Shown piece by piece: positions 8,874 to 20,581 of a stretch of 64,000 bases of DNA. The position numbers were made by a program, and so were the translations under genes. Every line of letters starts with the position of its first letter. Positions within the stretch are counted from its first letter, which is position 1. The stretch is taken from NCBI RefSeq assembly GCF_013113715.1, contig NZ_CP053344.1, forward strand, positions 1,860,001 through 1,924,000, given 5' to 3'. This DNA comes from Herbiconiux sp. SALV-R1. GTDB lineage: Bacteria > Actinomycetota > Actinomycetes > Actinomycetales > Microbacteriaceae. Under the pieces are notes generated by a model. The model did no database searches and was not told the origin of the DNA. It saw nothing but the letters and a program-made list of their open reading frames with translations.

Positions 8874-8879
8874 TACAGT
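8874..8879 (+). promoter_or_regulatory. Candidate -10 element of mutY
   Basis: TACAGT fits the actinobacterial TANNNT -10 pattern and lies 6 bp before the mutY ATG. This places the likely transcription start at the ATG itself, giving a leaderless mRNA. No good -35 was found. Confidence 0.55.
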
Positions 8880-8885
8880 GGAAGG

Positions 8886-9776
8886 ATGCCCGCATCCGCC
8901 CCACCGCGCGAGGAGTTCGCGCGCCTCGTGGTCGAGTGGTTCGCGGTGCACGCCCGCGACCTGCCGTGGCGGCGCCCCGGCTTCCCGCCCTGGGGAACGC
9001 TGGTGAGCGAGTTCATGCTGCAGCAGACACCCGTGGTGCGGGTCATTCCGCGCCTCGAGGAGTGGCTGCGGCGCTGGCCCACCCCCGCCGATCTCGCGGC
9101 CGAGCCCCCGGGCGAGGCGGTGCGCGCCTGGCAGTCGCTCGGCTACCCGCGTCGCGCACTGCGGCTCCACGCCTGCGCGGTGGCGATCGCCGAGCGCTAC
9201 GACAACGCCGTTCCCGACGACGTCGAGGCACTGCTCGGCCTGCCGGGCGTCGGCGACTACACGGCGCGTGCGGTCGCCGTCTTCGCGTTCGGCTCGCGCC
9301 ATCCGGTCGTCGACACGAACATCCGCCGGGTGATCGCGCGCGCCGTCGACGGGCTCCCGGATGCGCCCGCCCCCAACGCCAAGCGCGACCTGCCCGCGAT
9401 GAGCGCGCTGCTGCCCGCCTCCGACGACGACGCGGCGCGGTTCAACGCGGGGATGATGGAGCTCGGGGCGCTGCTGTGCACCGCCCGGTCCCCCAGGTGC
9501 GAGCGCTGCCCGCTGGCCGAGGTGTGCGCGTGGCGGACTGCCGGGTACCCCGAGACGGAGGTGGCGCGGCGACCGGTGCAGAAGAAGTACGAGGGCTCCG
9601 ACCGGCAGGCGCGCGGCATGGTGCTGCGCGAGCTGCGCGCCGCCGACGGTGCAGTTCCGCACGCCCGCCTCAGCGCCGTGCTGCCCGAGGCGGCGCGCCT
9701 CGGCCGCGCCCTCGACGGCCTGCTCGCCGACGGGCTGGTCGTCGCCGTGGGTGACGACCTGTACGCCCTGCCGTAG
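8886..9776 (+). CDS. mutY: A/G-specific adenine glycosylase
   Basis: Removes adenine mispaired with 8-oxoguanine in base excision repair. The 296-residue protein has SEFMLQQTPV (catalytic Glu helix), the helix-hairpin-helix LLGLPGVGDYTA, the catalytic Asp in VVDTNIRRV, and a C-x6-C-x2-C-x5-C iron-sulfur ligand set in LCTARSPRCERCPLAEVC. It lacks the long NUDIX-like C-terminal domain of E. coli MutY, and the short C-terminus resembles that of many actinobacterial homologues. It is a single gene on the plus strand inside a minus-strand block. Confidence 0.93.
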   Translation: MPASAPPREEFARLVVEWFAVHARDLPWRRPGFPPWGTLVSEFMLQQTPVVRVIPRLEEWLRRWPTPADLAAEPPGEAVRAWQSLGYPRRALRLHACAVAIAERYDNAVPDDVEALLGLPGVGDYTARAVAVFAFGSRHPVVDTNIRRVIARAVDGLPDAPAPNAKRDLPAMSALLPASDDDAARFNAGMMELGALLCTARSPRCERCPLAEVCAWRTAGYPETEVARRPVQKKYEGSDRQARGMVLRELRAADGAVPHARLSAVLPEAARLGRALDGLLADGLVVAVGDDLYALP

Positions 9777-9786
9777 GCACCGGCCC

Positions 9787-9846
9787 GCCGAGAGAGCGCG
9801 AAGCGCCCCCTCCCGGTGCAGGAGGGGGCGCTTCGCGCTCGTTCGA
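9787..9846. terminator. Bidirectional terminator, same repeat family as 416-670
   Basis: A perfect 20-bp inverted repeat (9794-9813 with 9821-9840) has a 7-base loop and lies between the convergent mutY and rbfA stops. Its flanks (GCCGAGAG and GCGCGAAG) and its CCCCCTC core match the tandem units at 416-670, so the two loci share one dispersed palindromic element. Confidence 0.85.
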
Positions 9847-9853
9847 CGAGGGG

Positions 9854-10288
9854 CTACTCGTCTTCGGGGGTCTTCGGCTTGACGTAGGGGTCGGCCTCGC
9901 CGGCGTACTGGGCGCCCTTGGCGAGGCCTTCGACCTCGGCGTCGCGGGCGCGTGCCTGCGCCAACAGGTCGTCGAGCACCTTGGCGTTCTCGGGCAGCGC
10001 GTCGGCGATGAACTCGAGCGACGGCGTGAGCCGCGCGGTGATGTTCTTGCCGACCTCGCTGCGCAGCATCCCGGTCGCCGACTTCAGTGCGGCGGCCGAG
10101 TCGGCCCGCTCCTTCTCGTCGCCGTACACGGTGTAGAAGATCGACGCGTGCTGCAGGTCGCCCGTCACCCGCACGTCGGTGATGGTCACGAAGCCGAGCC
10201 GAGGATCCTTGATCCCCTTCTCCAGCCGTCGAGCCACGATCTCCTTGATCCGATCCGCCATCTTGGCGGCCCGCTGGGGATCAGCCAT
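9854..10288 (-). CDS. rbfA: 30S ribosome-binding factor A
   Basis: Assists late 16S rRNA 5'-end maturation and 30S assembly. The KH-like fold is recognisable from [38 protein letters not shown] and the following ASIFYTVYG. It has 144 residues from ATG 10288. That ATG is preferred to ATG 10294 because AGGAGG lies 6 bases upstream of it but directly abuts the other. It is the last gene of the nusA-infB block. Confidence 0.93.
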   Translation of the reverse strand: MADPQRAAKMADRIKEIVARRLEKGIKDPRLGFVTITDVRVTGDLQHASIFYTVYGDEKERADSAAALKSATGMLRSEVGKNITARLTPSLEFIADALPENAKVLDDLLAQARARDAEVEGLAKGAQYAGEADPYVKPKTPEDE

Positions 10289-10380
10289 GATCATCCTCCT
10301 TCGTTGTTGCGACGAGAGAAGGAGTGGTGAGACCTTCGCCTCACCACTCCTTCATCAGGTTATGCCACTGCTAGCCGATG

Positions 10381-13194
10381 CTAGACCCGCGGCTTCTCCT
10401 TCATCTCGATGGTCTCGATCTCGTCGCCGACCTGGATGTCGTTGAACTTGCCGAGCCCGATACCGGCCTCGAAGTCCGTGCGCACCTCGGTGACGTCGTC
10501 CTTGAAGCGACGCAGCGACTCGATCGCCAGGTTGTCGCCGACGACGACGCCCTCGCGGATGACCCGCGCCTTGGCGTTGCGGGTGATGGTTCCCGACCGC
10601 ACGATGACACCGGCGATGTTGCCGAACTTCGACGAGCGGAAGATCTCGCGGATCTCGGCGACGCCCGACTGCACCTCTTCGAACTCGGGCTTGAGCATGC
10701 CCTTGAGCGACGACTCGATGTCGTCGAGCGCGTTGTAGATGACCGAGTAGAAGCGGATGTCCACACCCTCGCGGGCTGCACGCTCGCGCGCCTTCGTGTC
10801 GGGTCGCACGTTGAACCCGATGATGATGGCGTTGTCGACGGTGGCCAGGTTGACGTCGGACTCGGTGACCGCACCCACACCGCGGTGGATGATGCGGAGC
10901 TGAACCGAGTCGTCGACCTCGATCTTGAGCAGCGACTCCTCGAGTGCCTCGACGGCACCGGAGACGTCACCCTTGATGATGAGGTTGAGGGCTTCGACCT
11001 TGCCTTCTTCGAGGGCGCGGGTGAAGTCTTCGAGCGAGATGCGCTTGCGGGCCTTGGCGAGCGACGCGTTGCGCTCGGCCGCCTCACGCTTCTCGGCGAT
11101 CTGACGGGCCGTGCGGTCTTCCTCGGTGACGAGGAAGGTGTCGCCGGCGCGGGGCACGGTCGACAGACCCTGCACCTGCACCGGGCGCGACGGGGTCGCT
11201 GCGGTCACGGTCTCGCCGTTCTCGTCGACCATCGCACGCACGCGGCCGTAGGCCGTGCCCGCCACGATGGCGTCTCCGACGTGCAGCGTTCCCGACTGGA
11301 TGAGCACGGTCGCGACAGCACCGCGGCCCTTGTCGAGCTTGGCCTCAATGGCCACGCCTCGCGCATCCTTGTTCGGGTTCGCTCGCAGGTCGAGGCCCGC
11401 GTCGGCGGTGAGGAGCACCGCGTCGAGCAGCTCCTGGATGCCGATGTTGTTGCGCGCCGACACGTCGACGAACATGACGTCGCCGCCGTACTCCTCGGCC
11501 ACCAGGTTGTACTCGGTGAGCTGCTGGCGCACCTTCGCCGGGTTCGCGTCCTCTTTGTCGATCTTGTTGACCGCGACCACGATCGGCACGTCGGCCGCCT
11601 GGGCGTGGTTCAGGGCCTCGATCGTCTGCGGCATGATGCCGTCGTCGGCGGCGACCACGAGGATGGCGATGTCGGTCACCTGCGCACCACGGGCACGCAT
11701 GGCGGTGAACGCCTCGTGACCCGGGGTGTCGATGAAGGTGATCGGGCGCTCGACGCCCTCGTGCTCGGTGACGACCTGGTAGGCACCGATGTGCTGGGTG
11801 ATGCCACCCGCCTCGCCGGCGACCACGTTGGCGTTGCGGATCGCGTCGAGCAGGCGCGTCTTACCGTGGTCGACGTGACCCATGACGGTGACGACCGGGG
11901 GACGGATCTCCAGGTCTTCGTCTGTCTCGTCTTCCAGCTCCTGGTCGAGGTCGATGTCGAAGCCCTCGAGGAGCTCGCGGTCTTCGTCTTCGGGCGACAC
12001 CATCTGGATCTTGTAGCCGAGCTCTTCGCCGAGCACCTGGAAGGTGGCCTCGTCGAGCGACTCGGTCGCCGTCGCCATCTCACCGAGGTGGAACAGCACG
12101 GTCACCAGGTTGCCGGGGCTGGCGTCGATCTTGTCGGCGAAGTCGGTGATGGAGGCACCACGACGCAGACGGATGACTGTCGAACCGTCGCCGCGGGGAA
12201 CGCTCACGCCGCCCAGCGACGGGGCTTCCCTCAGCTCGAATTCGGCCCTCTTTGTACGCTTCGACTTGCGCGCCTTGCTCTTGCCGCCACCGCGACCGAA
12301 GGCACCTGCGGTACCACCGCCGGGGCCACGGCCACGGCCGCCGCCACCGGGGCGCGAGAAGCCGCCGGCGCCGGGAGCGCCGCCACCCGGGCGGAACCCG
12401 GGCGAACCGGGAGCCGGGCGTGCACCGCCGCCCTGCGGGGCGCCGGGACGGAAGCCACCCGCGGCGCCGGGACGAGGTGCACCCGGGCGCGGAGCGCCGG
12501 GACGGGGAGCACCGGGGCGCGGGGCACCGGGACGGGGAGCACCGGGGCGCGGGATGGCGCCGTTGGCGCCGCCACCGCTGCGGCCCATGCCCTGCTGGCT
12601 GGCGAAGGGGTTGTTGCCGGGGCGCGGCGCACCCGGGCGCTGCATGCCCTGCTGGCTCGCGAACGGATTGTTGCCCGGGCGCGGGATGCCGGGGCGCGGG
12701 GCGCCCGGACGCGGTGCGGCGCTGCCGCCCGACCCCGGGGTGGGGGTGGAGGACGACGGAGCCGACGGGGTCTGCGCAGCCGGCGCCGCGGGGGCGGCCG
12801 GGGCCGGAGCCGAGGGGCTCTTCGGCGCGGGTGCGGCGGGAGCCTGCGACGCGGCCGGGGCGGCCGGGGTCGAGGCGGCCGGAGCCGCGGGGGCCGCCGG
12901 CGCCTGCGGTGCCGGAGCACCGGGGCGTGCGCTCGAGGGCGTGGGCGCGCCGGGGCGTGCGCCCGGACGGGGCGCGTTCGACCGAGGCGCAGCGGGAGCC
13001 GCTGCGGCGGCGGAGTCGCCACCGGCGGCGCCGGCCTTGATCAGAGCTTCTTTGAGGCGTCGGGCCACGGGCGGCTCGATGCTCGACGACGGGCCCTTGA
13101 CGAACTGGCCCATCTCCTTCAGGGTCGCGAGTGCGACCTTGCTGTCGACGCCGAGTTCGGCGGCGACTTCATGTACGCGTGGTTTTGCAGCCAC
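10381..13194 (-). CDS. infB: Translation initiation factor IF-2
   Basis: Delivers fMet-tRNA to the 30S P-site and promotes subunit joining with GTP hydrolysis. The 937-residue protein has an N-terminal IF2-N domain ([15 protein letters not shown]), a long Pro/Ala/Gly-rich region (about 60-310) and the GTPase domain with GHVDHGKT near 440, DTPGHE and NKID. Domains II-IV follow. The linker contains tandem PGAPR repeats and two copies of [14 protein letters not shown] start is preceded by AGGAG. Confidence 0.97.
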   Translation of the reverse strand: MAAKPRVHEVAAELGVDSKVALATLKEMGQFVKGPSSSIEPPVARRLKEALIKAGAAGGDSAAAAAPAAPRSNAPRPGARPGAPTPSSARPGAPAPQAPAAPAAPAASTPAAPAASQAPAAPAPKSPSAPAPAAPAAPAAQTPSAPSSSTPTPGSGGSAAPRPGAPRPGIPRPGNNPFASQQGMQRPGAPRPGNNPFASQQGMGRSGGGANGAIPRPGAPRPGAPRPGAPRPGAPRPGAPRPGAAGGFRPGAPQGGGARPAPGSPGFRPGGGAPGAGGFSRPGGGGRGRGPGGGTAGAFGRGGGKSKARKSKRTKRAEFELREAPSLGGVSVPRGDGSTVIRLRRGASITDFADKIDASPGNLVTVLFHLGEMATATESLDEATFQVLGEELGYKIQMVSPEDEDRELLEGFDIDLDQELEDETDEDLEIRPPVVTVMGHVDHGKTRLLDAIRNANVVAGEAGGITQHIGAYQVVTEHEGVERPITFIDTPGHEAFTAMRARGAQVTDIAILVVAADDGIMPQTIEALNHAQAADVPIVVAVNKIDKEDANPAKVRQQLTEYNLVAEEYGGDVMFVDVSARNNIGIQELLDAVLLTADAGLDLRANPNKDARGVAIEAKLDKGRGAVATVLIQSGTLHVGDAIVAGTAYGRVRAMVDENGETVTAATPSRPVQVQGLSTVPRAGDTFLVTEEDRTARQIAEKREAAERNASLAKARKRISLEDFTRALEEGKVEALNLIIKGDVSGAVEALEESLLKIEVDDSVQLRIIHRGVGAVTESDVNLATVDNAIIIGFNVRPDTKARERAAREGVDIRFYSVIYNALDDIESSLKGMLKPEFEEVQSGVAEIREIFRSSKFGNIAGVIVRSGTITRNAKARVIREGVVVGDNLAIESLRRFKDDVTEVRTDFEAGIGLGKFNDIQVGDEIETIEMKEKPRV
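12462..12552 (-). repeat. Short in-frame tandem repeat within infB
   Basis: Fifteen-base units, mostly variants of GCACCGGGGCGCGGG on the plus strand, are repeated in tandem. On the coding strand they give PGAPR-type pentapeptides at about residues 214-244 of IF-2. A second duplication of roughly 60 bp lies close by at about 12586-12690. Both are in-frame, consistent with a length-variable disordered linker. Confidence 0.75.
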
Positions 13195-13278
13195 AATTCT
13201 CCTGTCTGGGGCCCGCCCCGGACAGGGCAGGCGTTAGTTGCGGACGGATCTCATTTCGAGCCGCTCATCAGTTGCCAC

Positions 13279-13551
13279 TCATGGGTTCACGGTGCCGTTC
13301 AGCCTGTTCTCTACTGTCGACGTGTCGAGGGTTCCCTCGACACGGAGCGCGCGCCCGAAAGCCCGCCGCGTGACCGCGGCACGGAAGCATTCGGGTGAAG
13401 GATGGAGCCACGCGCCTCGGCCGGGAAGAGTGGCCGTCTCGTCGACGACCAGTTCAAGCCCTGTCGGGCCATCGGCCCTGGCCACGACCCTCAGCAAGGA
13501 GGACCGGTTGGCGCGCGCGCGGCATCCCACGCACGTTCTAACGGGTTCCAT
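13279..13551 (-). CDS. ylxR: YlxR/RnpM family RNA-binding protein
   Basis: A 90-residue protein of the YlxR (DUF448) family, encoded between nusA and infB as is usual. The signature RTCVGCRAR near the N-terminus and the GRGAWLHPSPEC segment are clear. In Bacillus the homologue binds and modulates RNase P, and it is also described as a nucleoid-associated regulator. Basic residues are spread across the protein, as expected for RNA binding. Confidence 0.9.
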   Translation of the reverse strand: MEPVRTCVGCRARANRSSLLRVVARADGPTGLELVVDETATLPGRGAWLHPSPECFRAAVTRRAFGRALRVEGTLDTSTVENRLNGTVNP

Positions 13552-13617
13552 CGTACTCCATATTCGCTGAACGCTCGCCGACCGACCCGGCCGAGCCGAG
13601 CATCCGGAACGAGGCGA

Positions 13618-14616
13618 TCAGTCTTCGTCGAGGATGGAATCGGGTTGAATATCGATTTTCGCGCCAGTGAGCTTCGCGGCCAGGCGGGCGTTCTGGCCCT
13701 CCTTGCCGATGGCGAGGGAGAGCTGGTAGTCGGGCACCAGGGCGCGCACGGCCTTGGTGTTCGCGTCGATGACGAAGGCGCTCGACACCTTGGCGGGCGA
13801 GAGGGCGTTGGCCACGAAGGTGGGCAGGTCGTCGGAGTAGTCGACGATGTCGATCTTCTCGTTGCCGAGCTCGGCGGTGACCGCGCGCACGCGCTGCCCC
13901 AGCTCGCCGATGCAGGCACCCTTGGCGTTCACGCCAGGCTCGGTGGCCCGCACCGCGATCTTGGTGCGGTGGCCGGCCTCGCGGGCGAGCGACACGATCT
14001 CGACGACACCCGAGGCGATCTCGGGCACCTCGAGCGCGAACAGCTTGCGCACGAGCGAGGGGTGGGTGCGGGACACCGTGATCGACGGGCCCTTCGGCCC
14101 CTTCGCCACACTCGTGACGTAGACGCGGATGCGCGAACCGTGCGCGTACTCCTCGCCCGGCACCTGCTCCTCCGGCGGCATGATCGCCTCGATCGTGCCG
14201 AGGTCGACGTGCACCATCTTGGGGTTCGGCCCCTGCTGGATGACGCCGGCGACGATGTCGCCCTCGCGGCCCTTGAACTCGCCGAGCACCTTGTCGTCGC
14301 CGATGTCGCGCAGGCGCTGGTTGATGACCTGCTTGGCGGCGAAGGCGGCGATGCGCCCGAAGTCGCTCGGGTTCTCCTCGGCCTCGCCACTCACCACGCC
14401 GTCGTCGTCGATCTCGGGCACGAAGACGCTGATGTGCCCCGACTTGCGGTCGAGGTGCACCCGCGCCGACGGGGTGCCGTCGTCGAAGGAGGCGGGCCGG
14501 TCGGTGTGCTTGAGGTACGCCGTGAGGATGGCCTGCTCGATGATCACCACCAGTTCCTCGAAGGGGATCTCTCGTTCACGCTCCAGGAGACGTAAGACGC
14601 TGAGGTCGATGTCCAC
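13618..14616 (-). CDS. nusA: Transcription termination/antitermination factor NusA
   Basis: Binds RNA polymerase and modulates pausing, termination and antitermination. The 332-residue protein has the N-terminal polymerase-binding domain, an S1 domain (GDIVAGVIQQG near 125) and two KH domains (VNAKGACIGELGQRVRAV and LSLAIGKEGQNARLAAKL). It ends after KH2 and lacks the C-terminal acidic repeats of E. coli, as in other actinobacteria. The GTG start is only 58 bp from the end of proS, leaving no room for rimP. Confidence 0.95.
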   Translation of the reverse strand: MDIDLSVLRLLEREREIPFEELVVIIEQAILTAYLKHTDRPASFDDGTPSARVHLDRKSGHISVFVPEIDDDGVVSGEAEENPSDFGRIAAFAAKQVINQRLRDIGDDKVLGEFKGREGDIVAGVIQQGPNPKMVHVDLGTIEAIMPPEEQVPGEEYAHGSRIRVYVTSVAKGPKGPSITVSRTHPSLVRKLFALEVPEIASGVVEIVSLAREAGHRTKIAVRATEPGVNAKGACIGELGQRVRAVTAELGNEKIDIVDYSDDLPTFVANALSPAKVSSAFVIDANTKAVRALVPDYQLSLAIGKEGQNARLAAKLTGAKIDIQPDSILDED

Positions 14617-14674
14617 TTCCGGCCTCCTCTGTTCAGATCTCGATGCCGAAGTCTCCGGCAGTCAAACGTCTAGG

Positions 14675-16438
14675 TTACCCGAAGCTCGCCGCGACGTCAT
14701 CCAGGGCCACCGTCGTGCGCTCCCCCGTCGACCGGTTCCACAGCTCGACCTTGCCCTCGGCGACACCGCGGCCCACGATGACGATCATCGAAACGCCGAT
14801 GAGCTCGGCGTCGCCGAACTTCACGCCGGGCGAGACCTTGGGGCGGTCGTCGTAGAGCACCTCGAGACCCGAGGCCTCGAGGTCGGCGACCACGGACTCG
14901 GCGGCCTGGTACACCTCGGCGTCGCGGCCGGTGGCGATGACGTGCACGTCGAACGGCGCGACCGAGGCGGGCCAGACGAGACCCTTCTCGTCGTTGTTCA
15001 GCTCGGCGATGATGGCCAGGATGCGCGTGACACCGATGCCGTACGACCCCATGGTCACGGTCACCAGCTTGCCGTTCTCGTCGAGCACCTTGAGGCCGAG
15101 CGCCTCGGCGTACTTGCGGCCGAGCTGGAAGACGTGGCCGATCTCCATGCCGCGGGCGAGCTCGACCGGGCCGGAGCCGTCGGGCGCGGGGTCGCCCGCG
15201 CGCACCTCGGCCACCTCGACCACGCCGTCGGCGGTGAAGTCCCGCCCGGCGACCAGCCCGAACACGTGCTTGCCGTGCTGGTTGGCGCCCGTGATCCACC
15301 CGGTACCCGACACCACGCGGGGGTCGACGACGTAGCGGATGCCCGTGCTCGACTCCTCTCCGAGCACGGCGCCCTCGGGCGACCAGGGCCCGATGTAGCC
15401 CTTCACGAGGCCGGGGTGCTTGGCGAAGTCGGCCTCGGTGGCCGCCTCGATCTCGGCGGGGGCGAAGGCCACCTCGGCGCGCTTGACGTCGACCTCGCGG
15501 TCGCCGGGGAGCCCGACGACGACGAGTTCGCGCGACCCGTCGAGGTTCGTGAGCGCGAGCACCACGTTCTTCAGCGTGTCGGCTGCCGTCCAGGCGCGGC
15601 CGTCGGGCCGGGGGTGCGCCTCGTTGGCCCGGTCGACGAGCGTCTGGATGGTGGGCGTGTCAGGGGTGTCGAGCACCTCGGCGGGGGTGAGCCCGTCGAA
15701 CGAGCGGGGCTCGGGCGGCAGGGTCGTGTACGCCTCGACGTTCGCCGCGTAGCCGCCGGCCGAGCGCACGAAGGTGTCTTCGCCGACGGGGGTGGGGTGC
15801 AGGAACTCCTCGCTCTTCGAGCCGCCCATCGCGCCGGCGTCGGCCTTCACGATGACGTACTCGAGGCCGAGGCGGGTGAAGATGCGCTCGTAGGCGTCTC
15901 GCTGAGCCTGGTAGGAGGCGTCGAGCCCCGCATCCGTGTAGTCGAAGGAGTACGCGTCTTTCATGGTGAACTCGCGGCCGCGCAGGAGGCCGGCGCGGGG
16001 CCGCGCCTCGTCACGGTACTTGTCCTGGATCTGGTAGATCGACAGCGGCAGGTCTTTGTAGCTCGAGTACAGGTCTTTGACGAGCAGCGTGAAGACCTCC
16101 TCGTGGGTGGGAGCCAGCACGAAGCCGGCCTCTTTGCGGTCGTTCAGCCGGAACATGCCGGGGCCGTACTCGACGTAGCGGCCGGTCGCTTCGTAGGGCT
16201 CCTTCGGCAGCAGCGCGGGGAAGTGCACCTCGAAGGCGCCGGCGGCCGCCATCTCCTCGCGGATGATCGCCTCGATCTTCGCCTTCACGCGCAGCCCCAG
16301 CGGCAGCCACGCGAAGATGCCCGGAGCCTGACGGCGGATGTAGCCGGCCCGCACGAGCAGGCGGTGGCTGGTCACCTCGGCGTCGGAGGGGTCTTCGCGG
16401 AGCGTACGGAGGAAGTAGTTCGAGAGGCGTGTAGGCAC
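14675..16438 (-). CDS. proS: Prolyl-tRNA synthetase
   Basis: Charges tRNA-Pro. The 587-residue bacterial-type class II enzyme shows motif 1 around [13 protein letters not shown], motif 2 with [16 protein letters not shown], an editing-type insertion between motifs 2 and 3, motif 3 [10 protein letters not shown] and a C-terminal anticodon-binding domain. GTG at 16438 was chosen because homologues begin near this VPTRLSNYF and because a TACACT -10 lies 7 bp upstream, which predicts a leaderless mRNA. Confidence 0.95.
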   Translation of the reverse strand: MPTRLSNYFLRTLREDPSDAEVTSHRLLVRAGYIRRQAPGIFAWLPLGLRVKAKIEAIIREEMAAAGAFEVHFPALLPKEPYEATGRYVEYGPGMFRLNDRKEAGFVLAPTHEEVFTLLVKDLYSSYKDLPLSIYQIQDKYRDEARPRAGLLRGREFTMKDAYSFDYTDAGLDASYQAQRDAYERIFTRLGLEYVIVKADAGAMGGSKSEEFLHPTPVGEDTFVRSAGGYAANVEAYTTLPPEPRSFDGLTPAEVLDTPDTPTIQTLVDRANEAHPRPDGRAWTAADTLKNVVLALTNLDGSRELVVVGLPGDREVDVKRAEVAFAPAEIEAATEADFAKHPGLVKGYIGPWSPEGAVLGEESSTGIRYVVDPRVVSGTGWITGANQHGKHVFGLVAGRDFTADGVVEVAEVRAGDPAPDGSGPVELARGMEIGHVFQLGRKYAEALGLKVLDENGKLVTVTMGSYGIGVTRILAIIAELNNDEKGLVWPASVAPFDVHVIATGRDAEVYQAAESVVADLEASGLEVLYDDRPKVSPGVKFGDAELIGVSMIVIVGRGVAEGKVELWNRSTGERTTVALDDVAASFG

Positions 16439-16445
16439 GAGAACG

Positions 16446-16451
16446 AGTGTA
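16446..16451 (-). promoter_or_regulatory. Candidate -10 element of proS
   Basis: TACACT on the minus strand lies 7 bp before the chosen GTG start of proS. The likely transcript would start at or within a base or two of that codon, so the mRNA would be leaderless. Confidence 0.5.
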
Positions 16452-16550
16452 GCCGCGAGCCGCACGGCGGTCTGTTCTGCACAGGCGAGCGGATGCGCGC
16501 CCCTCTCCACATACCGGCTCACGACGCCACCGGGGTCGGGAAGGGGTGCC

Positions 16551-16556
16551 TAGCGT
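16551..16556 (+). promoter_or_regulatory. Candidate -10 element of the alkyltransferase gene
   Basis: TAGCGT fits TANNNT and lies 7 bp before ATG 16564. No Shine-Dalgarno sequence precedes that ATG, so a leaderless mRNA is likely. Confidence 0.45.
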
Positions 16557-16563
16557 CGCGCCC

Positions 16564-17079
16564 ATGGACACACTGACGCAGATCCGCTCGGCCTCGCCCT
16601 ACCTGCAGCGCTGCAGCACGCCCATCGGGCGCGTGGAGGTGATGAGCGACGGCGAGTGCATCACGGGGGTGGGTCTGGAGCACAACGGCATGCTCCCCCA
16701 CGACGGGCTCGCCTTCGACTCCACGGCGGTCGCCGACGAGGCGATCGCCCAGCTGCTCGACTACTTCCAGGGCACCCGGCGACGTTTCTCGGTGCCGATC
16801 GCGCACTACGGCACGCCGTTCCAGCTGCAGGTCTGGCGGGTGCTGGCGGCCATCCCCTGGGGGCACTGCACGAGTTACGGCGCGATCGCCGCGACGGTCG
16901 GGCGGGTGGGTTCGGGGCGGGCGGTGGGCGGCGCGATCGCCTCGAACCCGACTCCCCTGCTCGTCGGCTGCCACCGCGTGCTCTCGGCAGCCGGGAAGGT
17001 CACGGGGTGGAGCTGGGCCGACGGCACGCGCACCAAGTCGTGGCTGCTGCACCACGAGCGCATCCCGCACCTGCTGTGA
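16564..17079 (+). CDS. Methylated-DNA-protein cysteine methyltransferase
   Basis: Repairs O6-alkylguanine by suicidal transfer of the alkyl group to a cysteine. The 171-residue protein has FQLQVWRVLAAIPWG, TSYGAIAATVG, the arginine-finger segment GRAVGGAIASNP and the active-site loop around Cys136. The loop reads GCHRV where nearly all family members have PCHRV. The downstream GKVTGWSWADGTRTKSWLLHHE completes the domain. It is a stand-alone gene on the plus strand. Confidence 0.88.
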   Translation: MDTLTQIRSASPYLQRCSTPIGRVEVMSDGECITGVGLEHNGMLPHDGLAFDSTAVADEAIAQLLDYFQGTRRRFSVPIAHYGTPFQLQVWRVLAAIPWGHCTSYGAIAATVGRVGSGRAVGGAIASNPTPLLVGCHRVLSAAGKVTGWSWADGTRTKSWLLHHERIPHLL

Positions 17080-17095
17080 CGCTCCGCGGTGACGC

Positions 17096-17851
17096 TCAGA
17101 CCTCGAGCAGCAGCTCGCCTTCGGGGGTCAGGGACAGGCGGTGGCCGCTGGTGGCACCCCACTCGATCAGCTCGTCGACCTCGCCGAAGTTCTCGCCGTG
17201 CTGCACCAGGGCGCGCACGAGCTCGCCCTTGCCCTTCTTGTTGAAGTGGTTGAGCGCGCGACGCACCCCGTCGTCGCCCGTCGTGACCACCCGGAGGAAG
17301 TACGCCCGCGAGACGGCCGCCGGCACCGGGCCGAGATGCACATAGGCCTCCGAGCGCAGATCGAGCACCAGTTCGTCGCGGTGGGCGAGCAGCTCCTTCG
17401 AGATCGCCTCGGCCCACACCGACTTGATCGACGGGGCGTCGAGTCGGGAGTCGTGCGAGAGACGGTAGGCCGGGAGCGGATCACCGGCGCCGACGAGCCC
17501 GAACAGCGCGGAGTGGATGCGCACGTGCTCCGCGGCGAACGCGCGCGCGGTGGGGTCGAGTTCGGGCGCGTCGAGTGCCTCGTACAGCACGCCCGTGTAC
17601 CGATCCATCGCGGGCATGGTCGGGCTCTTCGCGACGACACGGTTGCGCTCGACCTCGAAGGCGAGCTTCTGCCCGAGCTTCAGCCGCTGCATCATCTCCT
17701 CGGGGGTGCGGGCGAGCGCGGCGACCCGGCGCACGAGAGGCTTGCGCACGCGCGTGAGCGCCGGATGCGACAGCGCCGCGTAGTCGAGCGCAGCGCCTTC
17801 TCCGCCGTCGCGTTTGGTCTCGGAGGGTGGCAGCAGAATGAGCACGCGCAT
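17096..17851 (-). CDS. yaaA: YaaA (UPF0246) peroxide-stress family protein
   Basis: A 251-residue member of the YaaA family, which in E. coli limits free intracellular iron during peroxide stress and binds DNA. Family landmarks are LLPPSETK at the N-terminus, YTGVLYEAL, a RIHSALFGLVGAGDPLPAYR-like core (residues about 110-128) and HFNKKGKGELVRAL. The stop faces the alkyltransferase stop across 16 bp. It begins 17 bp after the terminator of the ATP synthase operon. Confidence 0.88.
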   Translation of the reverse strand: MRVLILLPPSETKRDGGEGAALDYAALSHPALTRVRKPLVRRVAALARTPEEMMQRLKLGQKLAFEVERNRVVAKSPTMPAMDRYTGVLYEALDAPELDPTARAFAAEHVRIHSALFGLVGAGDPLPAYRLSHDSRLDAPSIKSVWAEAISKELLAHRDELVLDLRSEAYVHLGPVPAAVSRAYFLRVVTTGDDGVRRALNHFNKKGKGELVRALVQHGENFGEVDELIEWGATSGHRLSLTPEGELLLEV

Positions 17852-17868
17852 CCCCTTTCACGAAGAAA

Positions 17869-17907
17869 GACCGCCGCACCCGACTCCGAGGAGCGGGTGC
17901 GGCGGTC
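17869..17907 (-). terminator. Terminator of the ATP synthase operon
   Basis: A 13-bp perfect stem (17869-17881 with 17895-17907) follows atpC by 13 bp on the minus strand and is followed on that strand by a T-rich run. This is a typical intrinsic terminator separating atpC from yaaA. Confidence 0.85.
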
Positions 17908-17920
17908 GTGTGTCTTGCGG

Positions 17921-18187
17921 CTACTTGATCAGCTCGGCGTCGCGAGCCACGATCGTGACGGTGTCGTTCTCCACGGAGAGGAACCCGTCGTCGGCGCGAG
18001 CCACCAGGCGCTCACCGCTCGCGGCGTTCACGCGCACCTCGCCCGCCGAGAGGATGGCGAGCAGTGGCTCGTGACCGGCGAGGATGCCGATCTCGCCCTC
18101 GACCGTCTTGGCGATCACCATCGTCGCGTCGCCGGCCCAGATCTGCTGATCGGCCGAGACGACGCTGACGCTGAGGTTCTTCGCCAT
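17921..18187 (-). CDS. atpC: ATP synthase epsilon subunit (short form)
   Basis: Central-stalk subunit of F1. At 88 residues it contains only the N-terminal beta-sandwich (SVSVVSADQQIWAGDA, GEIGILAGHEPLLAIL) and ends at the point where the two C-terminal inhibitory helices normally begin. ATG at 18187 is 3 bp from the atpD stop. The missing C-terminal domain means epsilon-helix inhibition of ATP hydrolysis is not possible in the usual way. Confidence 0.93.
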   Translation of the reverse strand: MAKNLSVSVVSADQQIWAGDATMVIAKTVEGEIGILAGHEPLLAILSAGEVRVNAASGERLVARADDGFLSVENDTVTIVARDAELIK

Positions 18188-18189
18188 GA

Positions 18190-20579
<2,390 letters not shown>

Positions 20580-20581
20580 CT

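Noticed and set aside
12586-12690. Minisatellite as a possible mobile repeat
   Set aside because: The duplication is in-frame and confined to the infB linker, so it is better explained as local expansion of a disordered segment.
10378-13398. A plus-strand frame of about 1000 residues over infB
   Set aside because: It is the antisense shadow of infB; the Ala/Gly/Arg-rich translation comes from high G+C and repeats, whereas the opposite strand encodes clear IF-2.
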